Part shown: piece after piece, positions 18,382 to 27,603 of the stretch | Layout of the letters: every line of letters begins with the position of its first letter | Numbering within the stretch: the first letter of the stretch is position 1 | Origin: Paraphysomonas bandaiensis | Taxonomy: Eukaryota; Chrysophyceae | Direction: 5' to 3' | Length of the DNA stretch: 27,603 nucleotides | NCBI GenBank assembly: GCA_965644295.1 | Contig: CBFFRP010000573.1 | Span: 1 to 27,603 of the forward strand | Notes under the pieces: model-generated | What the model saw: only the letters and a program-made list of their open reading frames with translations | Told to the model about the DNA's origin: nothing | Databases searched by the model: none | Translations under genes and position numbers: made by a program

Positions 18382-20817
18382 TTAGTGCGATACCATAGTG
18401 TGCACATGCTGATAGTGCAGCTTCTCGGACAAGGCTTTAGTCATCACGTCTGCTGTCATCTCTGCCGTTGGCACATGATTCAGCCTGACGATACAGCCTC
18501 CCACTTGCTCTCGAATCCAATGATACTTGATCCGAATATGCTTGGAACGTTTATGATTTACCGGGTTCTGAGCTAGATCAATCGCACTCTTGCTGTCCAT
18601 ATTCAAGATTGTTGGAGACGCATTCTTACTGAGCTCAAATCCACGAATTCCGAGCTCTGTCATCACCCCTCGTATCCATACAATCTCCTGAATTGCAGCA
18701 TATGCAGCCATATATTCAGCTTCCATAGTCGACGTAGCCACTGTTGGCTGCAGCCTGGACTGCCATGCAATTGGAGCACCCCACAGATATACGATATACC
18801 CTGTAGTGGATCTGCATGTATCCAGATCTCCGGCCCAATCTGCATCAGAGTACACACATAGAGGGTCTTCATCTGTGAAATTAGGAAATATGATACCTTG
18901 ATCAACTGTATTTTCTAAATACAATAAAGTATGCAGAGCAGCTTGACATGCAGCGTACGTGGGTCTTGTGGTGAACCGGGAGAGAAGATTTACTGTATAT
19001 GCCATGTCTGGTCTAGTATGCACTGCCAAATACATTAAGGCACCAATAACAGATTGATAGGGAAATGCATCAACGTATTCTCTCTGTTTTCGAGTTTCTT
19101 CCTCTTTTGCATCCTTGGACAACTTTAGGCCAGGTGGTAGAGGTGTGGTTGCCTTGCACCGTCTCTTCTTTTCTGACAACAAGTGATTGAATCTGGCCAC
19201 AACATCTTTAGCATATGCAGACTGATGTAACTTAATCTGGCCATTATGACGCTCAATGGTAAGACCTAAATAATGCTTAAGATCCCCCATATCTTGCATG
19301 GCATATTGAGTCTTAAAAGCGCTGATGACTTCTTCAATATGACGGCTGTCAGAGCTGAGCACAATGATATCATCTACATACACAAGTATCATGTGTAGGT
19401 TAGTATCAGTGCCCTTGAGGACAAATAAACATGGGTCAAGAACACATTGTTTATACCCCATCGCCTTTATACTGTCCTTCAGCATTGAATGCCAATTTCG
19501 AGGCGCTTGTTTTAGGCCATACAAACTCTTCAGAATCTTCAAACAACAGCCTTGTGGAATATCTATTCCTGCAGGTGGAGACATAAACACATCTTCGTCC
19601 AGATCTGCGTACGGAAATGCCGTTTCTACATCGAGTTGACGGAGTTGCAAATTGTATCGCAGAGCCAGTGCCAGTGCTAGCCTAAATGATACACCTTTAG
19701 CTACTGGGGAGAATGTCTCATTATAGTCGACTCCTTGTTCTTGAGTAAACCCTTTCGCCACAAGTCGAACTTTGAACTTCTTAATTTTTCCAAGATGGTC
19801 GCGCTTTACTTTAAAGACCAATTTAGATTTTATGATTTTTCGGTGTTTCGGCCTTCGGACAATCTTCCAGCATGTCCTTCGTTCAAGCTTGTGCACCTCC
19901 TTCCTGGTAGCTTCAATCCAGTATGTTCTCTGTGGAGTCTTCTTTGCTTCTGCTAGCGTCTGTGGCTCTTTAATTGTGCTGTTGGAGGAATCAAGAAACA
20001 ATGAGACATCGCCGAGGACACCAACGTTAACAATGTGCCGTTTTTTTCGAGGTCGTTTTTCAGTTCTGGGATTTCGATCTGCCCCACCTGTTGAAGATGC
20101 GCCCCGATATGAGCGGTCAGGAGTCCTCTGCTCATTGTCACTGTCATTACAAGTCTGATCCAACTCATTTCGCAAACTATTAAACTTGTCGGTCTGACAC
20201 TTTGTAGAGTGAGTCATCTTTACAACATCTTTGATATGAATTGGAGTTTGCTCCTCGGTAGTATTTCCTTCAGTATCTAGTTTCCTATATGCAACAATGA
20301 CTCCTCTTCTCTCTATCACTCTGGTGGTAACATAACGCAGGTGTCCATCAAGATGTCTAAGGCCCACCAGGTACTGATAATCATTTACACTCTCTGCTGT
20401 TTCTGAGGTGTCAATTTGTAGATTATCTATTTCGTCGAAATACTCCTGTGAACGCTCTGGAATAGACTCATCAAACTGTGCATTGACTGCAACAATAATA
20501 GCATTCAGGTCTGGAATATATATTTGGTGTCCAACAGGTTGTTGACATTGACCCATATAGTATCCAGGCTTTCCCTTTTCTTTCCACTCTTTGCGGCGCA
20601 GCTCCTTCGGCACGATAGCCCATGCCTTGCAGCCCCAGATCTTCAAGTCACTCACATCTGGTGCAGTTCCAGTAATATACTCAAAAGGTGAGATGTATCC
20701 TTTCGTTGTCTTCGTAGGTAACCTGTTGATCAGATATACAGCATGCAAGACAGCTTTGAACCAGAATACTGATGGCATGCCACTATCGAGCAATATAGCA
20801 AGAGCCATCTCCTTCAC
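18382..20817 (-). pseudogene. pol: Copia pol, second part: integrase end, reverse transcriptase, RNase H
   Basis: About 811 codons open. Residues 1-70: end of the integrase (PFEYITG, IWGCKAW). About 285-530: reverse transcriptase with TYWIEATRKEV, LDVETAFPYADLDEDVFM, SLYGLKQAPRNW and the active site YVDD (480-483). About 590-780: RNase H with VYSDADWAGD, TMEAEYMA and DSKSAIDLAQ. The usual HID motif near the end reads HIRIKYHWIRE, replacing an acidic residue with Arg. The start is not a true initiation site: this frame is the continuation of 20814-22295 after a one-base slip around the AAAA run at 20826-20830. It ends about 50 bases before the 3' LTR. Confidence 0.92.
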
Positions 20818-22455
20818 TGTACGATTTTAGTGCGTTCCGATAGCGAATTCATTTCGGGTGTATCACGTGGAGTCCAAGTAACCTGTACAGTCCTTGTGCT
20901 GGTGGTTTCACGTAAGTACTGCCTGACATGTTGCCCTACTAATTCTCCTGCGCCATCTGCATGATATCGTCGTAGTTGCAATCCTTCTTTGACAAGTTGG
21001 GTCTCTACCATGTCCTTCATACACTTTAACACTTCACTCCCAGTCTTGTTTTTCAACCCATAAGCCCATACATGTTTTGCATCACTGTGCTTGAATAGTA
21101 ACACATGTTTGTAGCCTTCCATCGATGGCGTGTTTAGGACTTCCATCGTATCTGCACTGAGCACCCCTCTCTCCTTTGGGTTGTTGTCTAAGTTCATCAA
21201 CTGGCGTGGAGTCCTGAAGTTCTTTCTAGTGAGTTTCGATCGCATGCAGGTATTACATTTGCATATCGTTTTTTTGTGTTTTTTTCTGAAATATTTCTTG
21301 TCCAGATTTATTCCATCAACTAGGCCTCGGCGGTCGGACTCAGTCAGTTTATCATAGTTGACATGGCCAAGTCTTTTGTGCCATAGAATTCGCTGGTCAT
21401 CAAACCCCTGCTCCTCAAGTGCTGCTGAGGATTCTTCTCCAAGCTGAAGTAAGTCTTCGAGTCGAACTGGATATAATCCATTAACACTTCTCTGTCTAAT
21501 GAGTGTCTTGTTCGTAGTCTTATTTCGAATGACGACTTCATCATTATCGAACGTCACAACACAGCCCCTATCTGTGATACTCTTCATATCTACGAGGTTC
21601 TTACTTGCTTCAGGTGCGTAGTACACCTTCTTAAAGCTTCCTACATCGCCAACACTGTGTATTGACAGTTTACCTTTGTTCGCTGTGGACATCTGCCTAT
21701 CAGCGCGCTGAAGGTTGGTCATGTGGTTTTTGGAGGTAAGGATCATCTTGTTGCACCCGCTGTCTAAATAAATAACATCTGACATGCTCTGTGCTAGATT
21801 CACCTCTTCTTCCACACATATCATCGATTCGTATCCCGCTTCATCTTCTGAATCATGTACAGACACTCGCGGTTTCTTCTTGTTCTTGTAGGGTGCCGTT
21901 TCCCTTCTAGAGTCTCGCCCCCGTTTAGAACTGACCACTGCAGCTTTAGCAGTCTTCAAGTGGAAGCAGTCTTTAGTCTGATGGCCTGGGATGTCACATA
22001 TCTCACACACAGGTAGCCTTGTTTTGTTATCACCCCTGTTTCTGTGATCTCTATCTTTTCTCTGTGATCTTGTCCCCTTCATCCTCTTTATGACATGTTC
22101 TGGAGTCTTGCACTCCCTAGCAAAGTGGCCAAGTTTTTTGCACTTATTGCATCTGCCCTTTCTCTTGTGCTCTTTCCATTTACTGTCATCCACTGCTTGA
22201 TTGACACTGTCTTCCCCTGAATTTTGCAACGCATGCTTGCCGAATGATGTGTTTTCATACCCTTTGATTAGGCTGCTTGCTCTTGCGTATGTCACATCGT
22301 TTGCTGTATACAGGCTGTGTGCTAATTGGGAATATCTCTTGTCTGTGAGACCTTCCTTTAGTCGAGTGAGCTTGTCGTCTTCCGTGACTTCACGACCTAG
22401 ATTCTCGAGAATCTTGGCCTGGGCTTCAACGCTGTTGAGGTAATCTTCATTGAAT
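20814..22455 (-). pseudogene. Copia gag end, zinc knuckles, protease and integrase core
   Basis: Open from about 22455 to 20814. Two CCHC zinc knuckles (CNKCKKLGHFAREC and CEICDIPGHQTKDC), then the aspartic protease site IYLDSG, then the integrase zinc region (HKRLGH...CNTCMRSK), and the integrase triad in ADTMEV, HADGAGEL and PEMNSLSERT. The retention of all catalytic residues shows recent activity of the family. Two knuckles, the second resembling a CCHC of a different class, is a slightly unusual layout. Confidence 0.92.
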
Positions 22456-22880
22456 TGAACTTTGTGACCTCTGCCTGTACTGTATTCTTTTCAACATTGA
22501 GAAATCTCTCTTCCAGTGCCTGTAGTAACCCTTTTGCTGTACTTCCTTCGTAGAGAGCCGCTGTTGTGCCTGCTTTTGGGTGAGCATTGCACACTTCCAT
22601 CAGGAAGGAGTACGCGGTCTCGTTCCGGGTGTTCCAGAGTTTCTTCGCTTTGCCTAGCTAGTCGCTTCTTCTGTGCATCAGTCATATGAGCTCCCGCTGG
22701 GACTGTAGAGTCTAGATCATGAATGTGCCTTGGTTTATCCTTTGAGAGGACAAGATGAGCTCGATTGTGTCTCATGAGGAATGAGGTGAAGAACTTCTTG
22801 AATTTCTTAAAGTTCAGTTCCTCGAAGGGAGGTACCTTTGAGCCTGAGGCGACATTCGTGAAATTTCCATCCGCTGCCAT
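22397..22880 (-). pseudogene. gag: Copia gag, first part, frameshifted twice
   Basis: The frame starting MAADGNFTNVASGSK at 22880 is copia-like (FEELNFKKFKKFFTSFLMRH) but leaves the gag reading near 22660. The next frame carries KLWNTRNETAYSFLMEVC and LLQALEERFLNVEKN, then shifts again near 22450 (within a TTCAATTCAA duplication) into the frame that continues through the zinc knuckles. The ATG overlaps the LTR end and the presumed primer-binding site. Confidence 0.85.
22866..22879 (-). other. Presumed primer-binding site TGGCAGCGGATGGA
   Basis: In element orientation TGGCAGCGG follows the LTR end TAATA directly, the position and TGG start of a tRNA primer site. It differs from the initiator-Met site TGGTATCAGA common in plant copia elements. 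The primer tRNA is not identified. Confidence 0.5.
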
Positions 22881-23186
22881 ATTAATTTACGCTTTTAGTT
22901 AGTGCAATATTGACTGATTGATATTATAGGAGATATAGTAAGTTTATGATGTTGTAGCCCTATGAGTTAGGAACCACGTCATTCACCAACATCAACATTC
23001 TGTTCTACAAATCATATCTTTAACAGCTACTATATTTTCAGTTTCTTTGTATACTTGTAATAGCTACTCCTATACTGTAGTCATGTATATTCTGTATTTC
23101 ATTGCTACATAGAATACAGGATAACTACTAGCGATTGGCTTTACCAAACTTCAAGTACGCACGTAGGAGTTGGTTGTAGTTCAATA
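22880..23186 (-). repeat. Copia 5' LTR (right)
   Basis: Partner of 18027-18333, offset 4,853 bases, no difference seen. It should contain the element promoter. Confidence 0.93.
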
Positions 23187-23348
23187 GCCCACTTCAAACT
23201 GACTTTCAAGCACTTCACAATCAACGAACACTTGAGATCTACACTGCGCATCGAGATCAATGCTATGGACACAATCCCGACCGAGCGACAGTGGGGCACT
23301 TCTCCCGCGCAAACTAGCTCAAGCGGATGGAGGTCCATTCAAATATAA
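23187..23348 (+). pseudogene. Right part of the open frame split by the copia insertion
   Basis: Skipping the element and one GCCCA copy, the left-hand frame continues without interruption for 51 more codons through HFKLTFKHFTINEHLRSTLR, IEINAMDTIPTERQW and ends at TAA (23346-23348). Joined length is about 75 codons. The LRSTLRIEIN pattern loosely recalls nucleotidyltransferases of the AbiEii type, but this is a weak impression. No upstream exons were found. A plus frame at 23260-23496 overlaps it and is not preferred. Confidence 0.35.
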
Positions 23349-24328
23349 AGATAGCTCCCACATACGCCAGATAGTACTCAATGCAGCACTGACATGGGAC
23401 AAATCTTTTTGTATAGGACGAAACCGGGCTAAAGTCAAACAAGGTCTTGACCTGACCATATTGAATGTCTTATTATTTAGCAATAGGCGTTGTTGAAAAC
23501 CTGTACCAAGTAGTGGCTAGAGGAATGCTAGACATACTATTTAGACCTCTATCCGTAACTAATCAATACAAACTCTTTTATCCTACTATTTAACGCTACA
23601 GAAGATGCTTGTGCGTCGCCGCAAGCACCAAGGTGCAACCACTTCCGTTCTTTGTGAGTGTTATGAGGTTCGCCATTATCGTGTGCCCTGGGACTCACCG
23701 GCGCTTGTGATCTGCAGGTCTTCCCTTGGGACGAGACTCCACTGTGTTGGGGGTGGGCTCCGGGTTTTGTATTAAAGCCATATATAACTGTTCCGAGTTC
23801 GAGGTGAGTGGACTGAGTGTTGAATGGGGTGGTGGAATGAATTAAGAATATCTGATTACTACATGAGAACGGTTGTGTTCAGAGACTAGTTTTACATCTA
23901 TAGACTAACTAATAACTGGGCTTGCTATATACGACTCTAGTGGTGGGCAACCGTCTCGGGACTGCTTGTGCATCGCTGCGAGCACCATGATGGTGCAACC
24001 GATGGTGGAATGAATCATTAATTGTGTGGACACTGATGCTGTACTCTCTTTGGGCTTCTGGAGTAGATAGAGTTGTCGGAGTCGGCGTCTTTGTTGATTC
24101 TTTTGGGTTAGGTCGGTGAGTTAGGGGTGTGAGGCGGGGAGCGGTGCACAGGTGTGGGTCTTCGTTGGACCCCTAATAATCGTAGTACTCTTGTGGACGC
24201 TTCCATGGCTAAATGCGCTGCTGTCGCGTTCGCGGGGTAGCCGAGGCAGTCCTTTATTGTGCAGATAGAAATTATCGAAGCTAACCAGAATGCGTCACCA
24301 TCTGCGCGTTGTATGAAAGTGATATATT
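23349..24328. other. Gene-poor stretch with diverged repeats
   Basis: No supported gene. The motif GCTTGTGCGTCGCCGCAAGC with GGTGCAACC occurs at 23607-23640 and, diverged, at 23965-24000. GGTGGAATGAAT follows or precedes each (near 23833 and 24004). A partial inverted version lies at 27172-27192. These look like pieces of a dispersed repeat. Confidence 0.45.
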
Positions 24329-24571
24329 GTGCGCGAGTATGAATTGTATCGCGAAGTAAAGACTTTCCTGGAACAACAAGAAGTCCCGTTTATAAGAAAA
24401 CTTGTGGAAATGGAAGACATTCTTAACTCGGATAGTTGTGTGATCACGGAATCCCAATATGGTTATTATGGTTATTATGCAGAATTGATTTCGAAAGTGA
24501 AGGCCATGGATGCGGAGGTGAAACGGGTGTTTGCTGCAGCGAATGATCGTTTGATGGCTAATATAAGTTAA
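24329..24571 (+). CDS. Hypothetical small protein or last exon
   Basis: Eighty coding-like codons: charged and helical, with YELYREVKTFLEQQEVPFIR, a TESQYGYYGYYAELI patch and KVKAMDAEVKRVFAAANDRL, ending at TAA. The frame has no ATG start; it opens at a GTG after a TGA, so it is probably a downstream exon or a fragment. The amphipathic helices suggest a coiled-coil or helical bundle. No family recognised and no upstream exon found. Confidence 0.35.
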   Translation: MREYELYREVKTFLEQQEVPFIRKLVEMEDILNSDSCVITESQYGYYGYYAELISKVKAMDAEVKRVFAAANDRLMANIS

Positions 24572-25290
24572 GTATAAAGATTTGTTACGTTTAAGAAAGA
24601 AGAGGTCCCGATGCAATGTTTTTTTCACAAGGAGGTCATGTTTGTTGATTCCCAAAATTGTCTTGAATATGCTAGAAGTTTATAACATAAAACTTAATAA
24701 ATCCATTTGTGAAGTTTAACGTACGATAGCTGTGCGAGAAGAGGTATTATATCTATATTTCGTCTACAATATCTATCTTAGGTAACAAGGTACAATAGCT
24801 TTTAGTTGACGTATTATTATTATTATTATACTACGCGGGTATAGGTATAGTAGGCAGTTTGTAGACTACTTATTTTTTATACTTTACACAATGAACTGTT
24901 TCCTCGGACTTATTTTACAGCCAAAAAAGCATTCACGTTTTAATTCTTCCCCGTGGATATCATGGAACATCACAAGTCGTGTAAAAAATCCGCGACGTGC
25001 ACCATTTTTCCTCTAGAGCGTATATAGTAGGTTCTTGTGCGCAGCATCATGTCTTGGCCCCTCATTAACTTATCGACGACGTCTTGGTAGTAGTCTTGTA
25101 TATGATGTCATAAAACAAAGAAGCCGTTGGGACCTGAGACAACGTATTTACGAGAGAATCCCAGTGAGGGTCGTACTTGGCACATTCGCACACACGGTAG
25201 TAGACATAGTGTAAGTTATTCTTGTTTTCCGTGCTGTGGTCTTTGTAGCTTTAAAAATAATGAGGAGTGGGTGTGATAGAAAACAAGAGG
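24572..25290. other. AT-rich intergenic stretch, nothing recognised
   Basis: Contains ATT trinucleotide runs near 24810-24835 and long non-coding AT-rich sequence. Both strands have frequent stops. Confidence 0.5.
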
Positions 25291-25293
25291 GGA

Positions 25294-25437
25294 GTGGTGG
25301 AAATCGTTACCACCTGTTTAATGTGATGGAAATCGTTACCACCTTCTTATTAATTTGGAAGTGGGGTTAACGGATTACTTTTACTACATTACTGGAGGTA
25401 AATGCAACCAATAGGTGGAGGTAGATACCACCATTGG
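25294..25437. repeat. Cluster of GGTGG...CCACC hairpins
   Basis: GGTGGAAATCGTTACCACC at 25296-25314 is repeated as GATGGAAATCGTTACCACC at 25325-25343. A third, longer palindrome CCAAT-A-GGTGG-N9-CCACC-ATTGG lies at 25408-25437. All share the GGTGG/CCACC stem with different loops. Confidence 0.6.
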
Positions 25438-26572
25438 ATTTGAAATCACGTGGGTGATTCTATCATTATTTTTTCATTTATTCAACGCAATACATTATAT
25501 TATGTACGTGTCAGAGCAAAAAAAGAGACCACCATAAAATGATGAAAACATAAGTTATAGATGGATTGGGCGACATATGTGTAAAAAGATGTATATAGGG
25601 GGGGAGTTGCAAATAGAATGTAAGCAGTGGAGGTAAAAGACCTTACACGTATGTATACCTTTATTGCATTAATAAGTCTACTTTATATCCACCCTTCTGA
25701 AAGATATTGTTTTGCTTTCAGAAACTGAAAAGGAGAGTCTTGATGTGGTGTGTAATATGCTAGTAGTCAATAATGTGTATTGGGGAATAATCCTATTCTA
25801 TGTATTAGGAAATTCGAAGTACGGGTGTATCTGACTATGGGTATATGTTCGCGCAAACCTGTTCATTGAATATTCTTCCGAGAAGAATAAATCCTTGGTT
25901 GGACAAGTATTTCGTATCCATGTGCCCCCAGTTTTGAGTTTGTTAGTCAAACGTGTTTTCGTCTGGAAAAAGTGGAGTTTCAAATGGATAATTATGAAGA
26001 AACAAAGTCAACCGTATAATATCTCAAATCAACTGCCCTCAACAAAGTCGGACTCGCACCTTTTCGTGGTGTTCTGGGGGATAAGTACCGGAGATATTTC
26101 TCCGGGAAACTAACGTGAGCCGCATATTATATAGTCAGCAGATATATTGTTCTGCCCACTCATAGCCAAATGCTTGTGTGGTACAAGGGACACTAATAAG
26201 TGTCACTTGTGTAGACGTCTTTGGGCCCTGACGAATAAACAGGCATCCGGGACAGGGCCCACCAGAAGGGTAACCGGGGTATTGGGCTGCCTGCTGAAGT
26301 TAAGCATCCGGGATGTTCACCTTAAGAACTCAAAACACCTGAAGTCAGCAGATGTCAGGTATATCAACATTCTGCTTGCTCCCTGCGTTTGCTTTGAGTG
26401 ATTGATGCTGAGTATGAGTTCACATTATTCGGTATCTGTGTGGCCGGCCAATGACCGAGGTAATGCGTCAAACTTTCCTCATGGATGCATGGCAATGGCA
26501 ATGATGTGATTAGACCTGTCATGTCTTCTCACACGTCTACTGCCTAGTCTTGGTTTCTCCTGACCCAGGTCA
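25438..26572. other. Gene-poor stretch with hairpins
   Basis: Open frames of 60-85 codons on both strands (25798-25983 minus, 25895-26113 plus, 26147-26401 plus) show no recognisable motifs, and I do not call them genes. Structured sequence occurs at 26183-26210 and 26223-26260. Confidence 0.45.
26183..26260. repeat. Two adjacent strong hairpins
   Basis: ACAAG-g-GACACT (26183-26194) pairs with AGTGTC-a-CTTGT (26199-26210) around AATA. Directly after, GGGCCCTG (26223-26230) pairs with CAGGGCCC (26253-26260). CATCCGGGA in the second loop recurs at 26305. It may be part of a structured RNA or a transposon end. Confidence 0.45.
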
Positions 26573-27007
26573 TTGAGATTATATCAAGGCTCTGGCACTG
26601 TTCTCCAAGCAGTGTCAGGTACATTTGTGGTGCTTTTATGTTATTCTTGCTTAGTAGGTTTTCATCCGAGCGGGGAAGGTGCACGGTTTCCTACTAGTGT
26701 AAGTCACTCGGGAGAAGAGTGCAAGGTGGATGCATGTGCTGGACGAGTGCACACAATGGAGGGAAGACATTGGAGTCAGCTTGAATTTGTAACAGATTTT
26801 GGTAGATGTCTGTTTCATGCGTCAGTGTGCAAAATTGCACCAGTGAGACCGCTTCGTGACCGTGGGAGGACCCGGCGCTATAGCTACTTTATTCTCCCTT
26901 CCAGACTACCTGCTGCTGTGAACACCACCTTGAAGAGGGCCCTAAAGATCTGCCGCATATACAGGAGACATATGCCGAAGACACCGACCGCAAGTTGTTT
27001 GTGTTAG
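26573..27007 (+). CDS. Hypothetical protein, weakly supported
   Basis: An open frame of 144 codons in an otherwise stop-rich area. It lacks an ATG at its start (opens with TTG); the first ATG lies about 60 codons in (MEGRHWSQLEFVTDF). An early hydrophobic run (FVVLLCYSCLVGF) is followed by basic sequence (RDRGRTRRYSYFI). No family recognised. It could be a fragment of a mobile element or chance. Confidence 0.2.
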   Translation: MRLYQGSGTVLQAVSGTFVVLLCYSCLVGFHPSGEGARFPTSVSHSGEECKVDACAGRVHTMEGRHWSQLEFVTDFGRCLFHASVCKIAPVRPLRDRGRTRRYSYFILPSRLPAAVNTTLKRALKICRIYRRHMPKTPTASCLC

Positions 27008-27603
27008 GACAAGTAGATTGGGCAGGAGCGTATGATCCGGCTTAAACACGCAACTCGTCGTATGCCCATGTAGCTAACTAAATCGTGTTGTATAGTTGAG
27101 CACTTGTCGGTGCATGCAATAGTAACTAGATGAGAGTCATGTTATGCATAGTGTCGCGCGAGTTGTTAGGTTGGTCGCGGCAACGCACAAGCTTGCGCTT
27201 CTTAATAATCAGATTTTCAATATCAAATCAACTGATATGAAATTAAATATAAACGGTTTACATTTTTAGTGTAAGAGTTGAACTACAAAGTATTGACTTA
27301 CATGGTGAATCGTAAATAATGATTAGAGATTACAGATGTAACATGTCGATACATTGTACTAAGTGTGTGAATATGCATGCATGTGATGTGATATCCATTC
27401 ATTCAAGATACGTCGTGCGTATGCAGTAAGGAAACTACGGAAGCGAAGTTTACACTTCAACTCCCCCCCTTAAACTAAGCGTACGTTTGAATGAAATGAA
27501 ATGCGTATCTATACTTTTAATACACAATAATATCACAACACAAAAGCATTTATTTAATGAAAGCAACCAAAAAGATTTGACCTGAAATGTTTAAATTCTG
27601 GCT
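27008..27603. other. Right edge: possible copia LTR and polypurine tract (minus)
   Basis: At 27458-27472 the minus strand reads TTTAAGGGGGGGAGT followed by TGAAGTGTAAACTTC, the usual look of a copia polypurine tract and LTR start. If so, an LTR extends leftwards from about 27460 and the element's internal part runs to the right of the window. The LTR's other end was not found. No gene recognised. Confidence 0.3.

Larger units (their letters stand above)
18027..23186 (-). mobile_element. Full-length Ty1/copia LTR retrotransposon
   Basis: A 5,160 bp element on the minus strand: 5' LTR (right), primer-binding site, gag, protease, integrase, reverse transcriptase, RNase H, polypurine tract, 3' LTR (left). 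Integrase precedes RT, the copia order. The LTRs look identical over 307 bp and the 5 bp target duplication is intact, so the insertion is young. The gag-pol frame is nevertheless interrupted three times (near 22660, 22450 and 20828), so the element cannot make a normal polyprotein as sequenced. Confidence 0.95.

Noticed and set aside
23780-23815. Possible tRNA, from GAGTTCGAGG resembling a B box
   Set aside because: No A box at the right distance and no cloverleaf can be drawn.
26280-26330. Possible 5S rRNA, from the word GAAGTTAAGC
   Set aside because: Only about ten bases match the conserved 5S core; the 5'/3' pairing stem and the other conserved boxes are absent.

Overview
This is a piece of eukaryotic nuclear DNA from near a chromosome end. 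The evidence is spliceosomal introns (12 resolved by hand in two genes, nearly all close to 50 nt, GT-AG), a long CCCTAA/TTAGGG telomeric array, an eL15 ribosomal protein gene, Ty1/copia and Ty3/gypsy retrotransposons, a Crypton-type gene and a Crinkler/RHS-like gene. Together with a fused seven-helix receptor/TKL kinase, these fit a zoosporic or filamentous microbial eukaryote (chytrid-grade fungus, stramenopile or similar). The telomere unit TTAGGG argues against a typical Phytophthora-like oomycete, where TTTAGGG is reported. The species cannot be settled from the window.

Layout. 1-660: piece of a copia integrase gene, minus strand. 665-1953: 1.29 kb almost perfect CCCTAA array. 1955-2158: C-terminal tail of a Ty3/gypsy integrase starting right at the array edge, then a probable polypurine tract and LTR. 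2829-3996: Crypton-derived gene with a one-base frame break and no visible catalytic domain. 4569-4633 and 5320-5356: two short interstitial telomeric tracts with the same 12-base flank. 5430-8659 (minus): an 11-exon gene for a seven-helix membrane protein fused to a TKL-type kinase of about 907 residues. 8829-8941: TG microsatellite. 10388-14307: giant palindrome, two 1,905 bp arms that look identical around a 110 bp spacer, carrying a MITE-like element, a 23 bp hairpin, tandem repeats and decayed coding stretches. 14646-15363 (minus): three-exon eL15 gene. 15849-17809: Crinkler/RHS-like NTPase-nuclease gene broken at Walker A and again near the end. 18027-23186 (minus): complete copia element with identical-looking 307 bp LTRs and a 5 bp target duplication (GCCCA), whose gag-pol is cut by three frameshifts; it sits inside an older open frame. 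23349-27603: mostly gene-poor, with small unassigned frames, hairpin families and a possible second copia LTR/polypurine tract at the right edge.

Only two genes look intact by sequence: the receptor-kinase and eL15. Most of the rest is a subtelomeric collection of mobile elements and their remains. The organism-level signals worth most attention are the palindrome, the telomeric array enclosed by retroelement pieces, the receptor-kinase with its unusual kinase domain, and the very uniform intron length.
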